From: Owenia fusiformis
Lineage: Eukaryota; Annelida; Polychaeta; Sabellida; Oweniidae
NCBI GenBank assembly: GCA_903813345.2
Contig: CAIIXF020000012.1
Coordinates: forward strand, 17,429,520 to 17,493,519
Direction of reading: 5' to 3'
DNA length: 64,000 nt
Numbering within the stretch: the first letter of the stretch is position 1; each line of letters opens with the position of its first letter. A program made the translations under genes and the position numbers. This document shows, in pieces, positions 58,725 to 64,000 of the stretch. A model generated the notes under the pieces. It did not search any database. It was not told the DNA's origin and was given only the letters and a program-made list of their open reading frames with translations.

Positions 58725-59010
58725 TGTACAGTATAACCTGTATACCTGAACACCTCTCCATATGAACTCTTCAGTTCCATTTTATGTCACTACCAGAATA
58801 GAAGTGGTTATTGTTATAGTCTCCAACTTTTTGGTGGATGGTATTTGGTGTTCGGTAGTTGGTGTTAGGTGTCTGTAACAAATATAGGTTATGTTTTATT
58901 TATCAATACTATCATTTCACAATGTCCGACAATGGGCCAAGGCCATGGGCATTAGTGGCCCTGTAACAAATGGCAAGTAGGGATCAGATTAGACAGGTTT
59001 TACTGTTCAT
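58725..59010. mobile_element. pogo-like MITE interrupted by a family D repeat, intron 46
   Basis: TACAGTATAACCTGTATACC at left and GACAGGTTTTACTG at right. Between about 58780 and 58985 lies family D sequence on the + strand (TTATAGTCTCCAACTTTTTG, GTGTCTGTAACAAAT). Confidence 0.6.
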
Positions 59011-59091
59011 TTGTCAAACATTGCTCCAGTGCCATAGCATTGAGCCCTATTTTACTGTGTATCACAATTGAATTCTTAACATGAATTTCAG

Positions 59092-59358
59092 AGTATAACA
59101 GTGAACTGTCAAGGCATTACAAAGTGGCCCCATGCTATGACAATTTTTCAACAACTGGCCCTGATCGTTACCAAGTAACCAATCAAGATGAAGAATCAGA
59201 TGTCGATGATGCTAACCAATCAGAACCAAATGAGGATCATTATGCATTGATTGTTAAAGCATGGGAGCAGAAAGTCTTCCCAACAATTAGACGTAGATTT
59301 CGGAATGAGGCTGAGCGAAAGGATGGCCTTGAACAGATACGAGGTGCATTACAATTAG
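59092..59358 (+). CDS. HECTD4: HECTD4 exon 47
   Basis: Residues 2610-2699: acidic DEESDVDDANQSEPNED, then HYALIVKAWEQKVFPTIRR and RFRNEAERKDGLEQIRGAL. Very highly conserved in HECTD4. Phase 1 on both sides. Confidence 0.93.
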
Positions 59359-59734
59359 GTAAGAGCCTTTAATTTAAGAAAACAAGGTCTATTTACTAAA
59401 GCAAAGAATATTGAGAAAAATGCTATTTTAAAATGTTTTCTATTAATCAGGTAATAAAGAGGCCCAACTGGTGCCAAGAAGTAGTCCAGGTTCTGTTTTT
59501 CACAAATGTTGTGTCCAACATAAATTTTTCACATTTTAAGATGCAAATTATGCATTTTCTATAGTTTTGTTCACACCTGTGTAGTCGTGGTTAGATTCAA
59601 CAGCCATAGGAGCTGAACTTTTCCTTTCCTGTGAGGAGGTTAAGTGTCTAAGCAAGAGGATGGTGTTATTATTAGGCATTTTAAAGGTCCCATTGATGGC
59701 TGAATATCAAATATCCTTGCCAAATAGAGCGAAC

Positions 59735-59913
59735 TACAGTGAAACCTGTAAAGTGAAGCACCTCTAGAAGTGGAATACCTCCGTTAGTTGAACACCTCAG
59801 AGTCCCGCAAGACTAATTGACTTAATGTTTTATGAACCTCTATAAGTGGAACAACTCCCAAGTGGAACAATTTTTAGAGGTTCAAAAGGTGTTCCACTTA
59901 GACAGGTTTTACT
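59735..59913. mobile_element. pogo-like MITE, intron 47
   Basis: TACAGTGAAACCTGTAAAGT at left and GACAGGTTTTACT at right, interior with GGAACACCTC-like words in both orientations. Confidence 0.72.
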
Positions 59914-59950
59914 CATTCAGATAAAGAATAAGACATTCTCTTGCATTAAG

Positions 59951-60088
59951 GTATGACTGACATTGCAAGACAGACAGTTGAGTTCCTTTATGAAGAGAAT
60001 GGAGGAATGCCACGTGATCTTCATCTCCCAACTATTGATGACATCAAAGAGGAGCTTGCTAAGTTTACTATAGAAAGAGTGAAGAAAG
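59951..60088 (+). CDS. HECTD4: HECTD4 exon 48
   Basis: Residues 2699-2745: MTDIARQTVEFLYEENGGMP and LHLPTIDDIKEELAKFTIE. Acceptor ttaag is weak in pyrimidines, but phase (1 in, 1 out) and homology fix it. Confidence 0.92.
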
Positions 60089-60392
60089 GTATGTTCTTTT
60101 GTTATGTTTTAGAAATTGTTCAAGAAACACCTCATGTGGGATATACAGTATTCATAATGGTAGGGCGTAGGGCTATGGTGGTTTTCGTAATTTCCTGCTT
60201 TTTAACATCACAAAATATACAAAACATATTATTGAATTAAAATAAGCAGACCAGAGAGGCTTATTTAAAATTCCAGACTGCTGAGTAAGATGAGTGCTTA
60301 GCTGAGTGCTTAGTAGGTGATCTCATTCAACCCATATGTAAATGTTACAAATGAGTTAAATTTCACATAAAAACTTGATGAATATGTTTCAG

Positions 60393-60517
60393 GAACAACA
60401 GTTATGATATGTAATGTTGATACTGGGCCTAATGGAGCGACAGTTCTTCCAAAGTTTGCAGTAAGGGGAATGATTAAAACATTAGGCCTCTCAGGAATTG
60501 TTTTAGACGTTGACCAG
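60393..60517 (+). CDS. HECTD4: HECTD4 exon 49
   Basis: Residues 2745-2786: LPKFAVRGMIKTLGLSGIVL, then DVDQ. Phase 1 in, 0 out; donor gtgaga. Confidence 0.92.
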
Positions 60518-60763
60518 GTGAGAATTATGAGCTCTTAGGATAGCCCTTATTGTCAAAAAAGGGAATGTTTTAAAATGAGATGTATGTATATATTGTTTCA
60601 GAATTACAGAATTGCATGGGAGATTCTTCAAAAGAAAACAAGAAAAATTTTATTCAATCGAACAAACTTAATTGTTTTAAATGCTGTATTGTACATATTG
60701 TAATAAAACAGATAGTGGGTCAAGAATGTTCTGTTAAAATCACAATTTAAATTTGATTGACAG

Positions 60764-60927
60764 AGCCACGACCTGATACAAGTTGAAACATATCTCCGTA
60801 GTGAGGGGGTACTTGTCAGGTACTGGTATCCCATTGAAGTGTTGGAGAGGCCCCCACAGGGTTTTAGAAAGATAGGTGCAACAGGCCAACAGGCTGATCT
60901 TGATACAACGAATGTGTTCATACATAG
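60764..60927 (+). CDS. HECTD4: HECTD4 exon 50
   Basis: Residues 2787-2841: LIQVETYLRSEGVLVRYWYP and IEVLERPPQGFRK. Phase 0 in, 2 out; donor gtgagt. Confidence 0.93.
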
Positions 60928-61371
60928 GTGAGTCTTGGATTTGTGCTAACTACTCAATAGGTCAATAGCATTTACAGTATGCTATTTTTATTAAATGGAA
61001 ATGGGAAAACACAATTTATTTGTGTGGATTTGCAACTCCATGCAACTTCATAGTTTGACCCTGTTGAGCTTCATGATTAACTTGTAGCCTGTATATTCTA
61101 TGTATTATTTCTGTATGGAAATTGAAATACAATTACTTTTGAAAGTGACATTGAATTGATACATATATGGCAGTATTACATACCTAGCGAAGCATTTGTA
61201 TGGAAGTCAATGGGAAAGTTAGCGAGCTATATCCACCGATATTGCCCGATTACCCCGATATAGCCCGCTTACCTCGTTTTGATATTAGATTTCTTTAATA
61301 ACCATGATAATATCATGACGTCACGTCATTGATACAAAGTAACCATGGGAACAAAGGCATGTAATACATCA

Positions 61372-61483
61372 GTTATGTCACTATGACGTGAAATATGCCT
61401 TCGTTCTTGCCCAAATATAGAGCCTCCCAAGGTCGGCCTATATTGGGAGAACTCAGGCATATTTCACGTCATAGTGACATAAC
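61372..61483. repeat. ~112-bp palindrome related to the 206 and 1677 hairpins, intron 50
   Basis: Arms GTTATGTCACTATGACGTGA and inverse, centre with CCTCCCAAGGTCGG as in the two upstream copies, and TCTAA right after the right arm in all three. Flanking sequence 61180-61370 (repeated TATATC-CCGAT words, TGACGTCACGTCA) is not shared. Confidence 0.8.
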
Positions 61484-61535
61484 CTCTAAATATTACAAAT
61501 GCATCATCAGATAAACTGACAAATTCATATTGCAG

Positions 61536-61953
61536 GGAGCTGATAAAATATGAGGGTATGCTGGCGCGTATGTACTGTCGTAGCGCACTTCTGGAGCTGA
61601 TCAACCAGTGCAACAGTCCCACAATGCAACTGTCCACTATGTTATGTAATATAGGATCCAACATGGCCGCCAGTGCTGCAGTCTTACAAGACCTTGATGT
61701 AGAGAATCTACAACTGTTATCCAATGAGCTTCTTGCATATCCTTCATCGCAGGGACCTGTCACGTCAACATCTCTAGTAATATCAGAATCCCCCGCAAAG
61801 TGCCAGGCATCACATACCTGTTCAGCTTCTGATGTTTTTTACTGGGACAGTGATCGCTTAAAGAGGGAGCTGTGGGTGTCTATTGCACAGGCAGCCAATC
61901 AGGGAGAAGATTATGTCATTGAACTGACCAGTCAGATCTGCGTTTGTCTCCAG
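61536..61953 (+). CDS. HECTD4: HECTD4 exon 51
   Basis: Residues 2841-2980: RELIKYEGMLARMYCRSALL and VFYWDSDRLKRELWVSIAQA. Largest internal exon (418 nt). Phase 2 in, 0 out; donor gtaagt. Confidence 0.92.
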
Positions 61954-62083
61954 GTAAGTTTTAACCCTGGGATTAAAGTTCATGGTCTTTATAGAATAAA
62001 TAATAATACCCAGTAGTGTAAAATACACAGGTAATGATAGGTTCATCTTTAAGTATATTTCAGTGGAACTATCCACTCAATGG

Positions 62084-62300
62084 TTTGTGTGAGACCCCCT
62101 ACTGTATGTGGGAAGGAGTTGGGGTTTTCACAAAATAGGGATGTCATATTCAAGTGAGTGTTAATTTCCTGATTAAAGTGCATATGCATTTCAAAATCCC
62201 TACTCCTGAAATGAAGTAATACATGTATGTCAAAATCCTACTCTCTAGGTAAATATTGCATGTCAAATTCCCGAGCCTCTGCCTGAGGGTCTCACACAAA
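62084..62300. mobile_element. Short TIR element before exon 52
   Basis: TTTGTGTGAGACCCCCTACT at left and inverse of TTTGTGTGAGACCCTCAGGC at right. 217 bp, ends 33 bp before exon 52. Confidence 0.55.
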
Positions 62301-62333
62301 TGTTTAATTGATGTGTTGCGTTTCCCATTTCAG

Positions 62334-62467
62334 ACAGCCCCAGAATTATTCCCTTGTGAAGAGTTTCCCATCAATGAGATTAAGGTGAACACTGATGTTC
62401 ATTTTCCTGGTGCAGCATTCCTGATTGTTTCATGTAAAACAACTGATGGGAAACCTTCCAAATCAGA
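62334..62467 (+). CDS. HECTD4: HECTD4 exon 52 (start of second beta-sandwich region)
   Basis: Residues 2981-3025: FPINEIKVNTDVHFPGAAFL, then IVSCKTTDGKP. The pattern 'INEIKVNTDVHFPGA' parallels the exon 18 segment (TIHPVRD...HIPGA), suggesting a second beta-sandwich domain. Phase 0 in, 2 out. Confidence 0.9.
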
Positions 62468-62813
62468 GTAAGTGACATTTACATTGAGAAGATTGGTTAT
62501 GAAGAGCTGCAATATTTTTCATAAAATGGTTCATATATTATGTTCACATATCAGACTTAGATATGTGAACAGATACTTTGAGAAGTTACATGTATTTGTA
62601 TATCATGCCACGTCATTCTTGTTTGCCTTCAAGTGGGGAGAGCATGCGAGGTGGGGAAATTGCCAATTTATATGTCTTGTCATCACATATTTCTACTGTA
62701 TCTACACAAAAAATCAATCAAAAAATCAAGAACATTCTATCCTTTATATATTCTGAGTTACTAGTATGCATTTTCTTGTGTCACCCTGTAATTCAGTCCA
62801 TTTTATTTTTCAG

Positions 62814-64000
62814 CACACCATATAAATCTCCATGGGCAAGAGTGTTCACATACAATGGGCATAGGGTTAAAAAGAATGGAGAATCCTCCAAACAAGAAGT
62901 ACTAACCTATCCACGAGACACCAATACAGGAAGTCAGAGCCATGAGCAGTACACACCTATGCTTCTGGCATGTGACCGTCTCCACATTAAAGCTGGTATT
63001 TCCCCACCCCCAGGGTTTATCTTGACGATCCATGCAGTTCCTGCTCAGTTTTGCCTTGCGATTGCCTACATAGAGACACTAACGACTGATTGGCACATCT
63101 CTGCCCAGAAGCGAGAGGATGATAAAATTAGAGCATGGAAATCAGCTGCCTTGTCTGATGATTGCAAAATTGATGCGCAAGTCAAAAGCCCCGAAGGACA
63201 TGTGATGAGCCCAATACGACAATACCAGGATGTAGGTGTGACAATTGGGGCACTTCATCATGTCGTTGAGTTGATAACTGGATACATGACACGTACTGAT
63301 ATACCCGCGATGCTGAAAGAATACATGTTTCATGTTCTTGCTCAGTCTATACGGAGACTGAAACATTGTGACACGGAAGTATCCAAAGTATTCCCAGAAT
63401 GCACCTCATCACTGAGCCCTTCCTTGAGCTTATTCATCTCACTTCAGACGGAGCTGAAGAATTTATATGAGCTAGAGACGAAGGAAATGGGGTCAGGTTC
63501 TACCCCCAGTGGTTATGGCATTGGCCTGGGTTACACAGATAATGGTCGCTTCAGTACATACTTCCAAGCTCTCTTAGAAGTCTGCTTAGCAATTGCTGAA
63601 AACACAGCAGCATCCCAAACAGGGTTCCTTGCTTCAAAGTCTGTGTCACCATGGGAACCAGCCACCAGTGAGGACACAGTGTCTCTACTGCCTCCCCCAA
63701 CAAGTCCGGTCACATCAAAAAGAAAACGATTAAAGATTAAACGCGATCGTGACAGAAGTAGCGCCATATCTAGTGGCAGTCCCCGAAGTAGTGAAAGCGA
63801 TAGTTCAATCTCTGATGTCCCAGCTAGGCTAACTGGACCCGGGAGCTCCACTTCTGGTACCCCTACCCCTAGAACTCCTACTCCCACCCCATGTTCAAGT
63901 AGCACTTCAGTGACCAGTGCCAAGGAAGACATGCTATGGTTCCATCGTGCTTTGACAATGTCACAGATCTTGCGTCATATTACATGCGGCAAATCACAGT
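62814..64000 (+). CDS. HECTD4: HECTD4 exon 53 (partial, runs off window)
   Basis: Residues 3025 to at least 3420, open to the window end. It closes the second beta-sandwich (PMLLACDRLHIKAG, GFILTIHAVPAQFCLAIAYI), then a helical part (TIGALHHVVELITGYMTRTD), then a Ser/Pro/Thr-rich linker with a basic stretch SKRKRLKIKR at about 3326-3335 that could be a nuclear-localisation-like signal (inference). It ends within DMLWFHRALTMSQILRHITC. No donor is reached by 64000; this is by far the largest exon. Confidence 0.92.

Larger units (their letters stand above)
11118..64000 (+). other. HECTD4: HECTD4 orthologue, giant HECT-type E3 ubiquitin ligase gene (5' part, 53 coding exons)
   Basis: The exons listed separately join into one open frame of about 3420 codons in which all 52 junction phases agree. 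Recognition rests on recalled similarity to vertebrate HECTD4 along the whole length: the N-terminal block, the VCWGYNCLLL block, the GPEGRRSLACDG block, the SPRY region, and the block with DHYALIVKAWEQKVFPTIRR and VEFLYEENGG. HECTD4 is a roughly 4000-residue cytoplasmic protein whose C-terminal HECT domain accepts ubiquitin from an E2 and passes it to substrates. That domain is not in this window. The start ATG at 11118 has A at -3 and an in-frame TAG at 11100-11102 upstream. Fifty-one of 52 introns are GT-AG; intron 44 is GC-AG. No TATA box or other promoter element could be supported upstream. Intron 41 hosts another gene. Confidence 0.93.

Noticed and set aside
1-64000. tRNA, rRNA or other structured RNA genes
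   Set aside because: No cloverleaf with A and B boxes and no rRNA-like sequence could be seen; a covariance-model scan would be needed to be certain.

Overview
This is metazoan nuclear DNA: AT-rich, intron-dense (53 coding exons recognised), with GT-AG splice sites and a heavy load of non-autonomous DNA transposons, MITEs and minisatellites. The conserved intron-rich gene and the repeat style suggest a marine invertebrate such as a lophotrochozoan, an invertebrate deuterostome or a cnidarian-grade lineage. I cannot assign a phylum from the sequence alone.

Layout. Positions 1-11117 hold no convincing gene. They contain a ~131-bp composite minisatellite with two copies of a hairpin-bearing head (1-5090), degenerate TTAGGG-like tracts, several terminal-inverted-repeat (TIR) elements, and a three-deep nest of transposons (8431-10854). 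From 11118 to the window end, on the + strand, runs most of one very large gene, the orthologue of HECTD4, a giant HECT-type E3 ubiquitin ligase. Fifty-three coding exons can be joined with every reading-frame phase matching, giving about 3420 codons. Exon 53 runs off the window, so the remaining C-terminal exons, including the catalytic HECT domain, lie outside. Intron 41, which divides the SPRY region, contains a complete intronless gene for an SLC22-type organic ion transporter (50706-52409), same strand.

Most unusual feature. In at least six introns (2, 28, 34, 38, 41, 44) the boundary between intron end and exon start has been tandemly duplicated, so the true 3' splice site is preceded by near-copies of itself. 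The extreme case is intron 28, with 33 copies of a 145-bp unit (37918-42681), each carrying polypyrimidine/AG plus about 100 nt of exon 29. Intron 42 shows the mirror image: about 40 copies of a ~44-bp unit that resembles the exon 42 donor. Intron 38 is also exactly 166 codons long and open in frame, so its retention or use of one decoy acceptor would keep the protein in frame. I know of no description of this repeated multiplication of splice boundaries within one gene.

Introns also hold pogo-like MITEs (one supplies part of a splice donor), a hAT-type MITE pair, a deletion-derivative mariner with intact ends, large foldback palindromes, and a dispersed repeat of which all eight copies seen lie on the + strand. 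Stretches longer than 300 bases not listed as a feature (for example 12483-13305, 14520-15255, 16000-17100, 19513-20138, 25738-26098, 27445-28079, 29925-30312, 33854-34419, 43803-44116, 44392-44846, 48701-49231, 49394-50705, 61954-62083) are intron or intergenic sequence in which I see no gene, RNA gene or clear structure.
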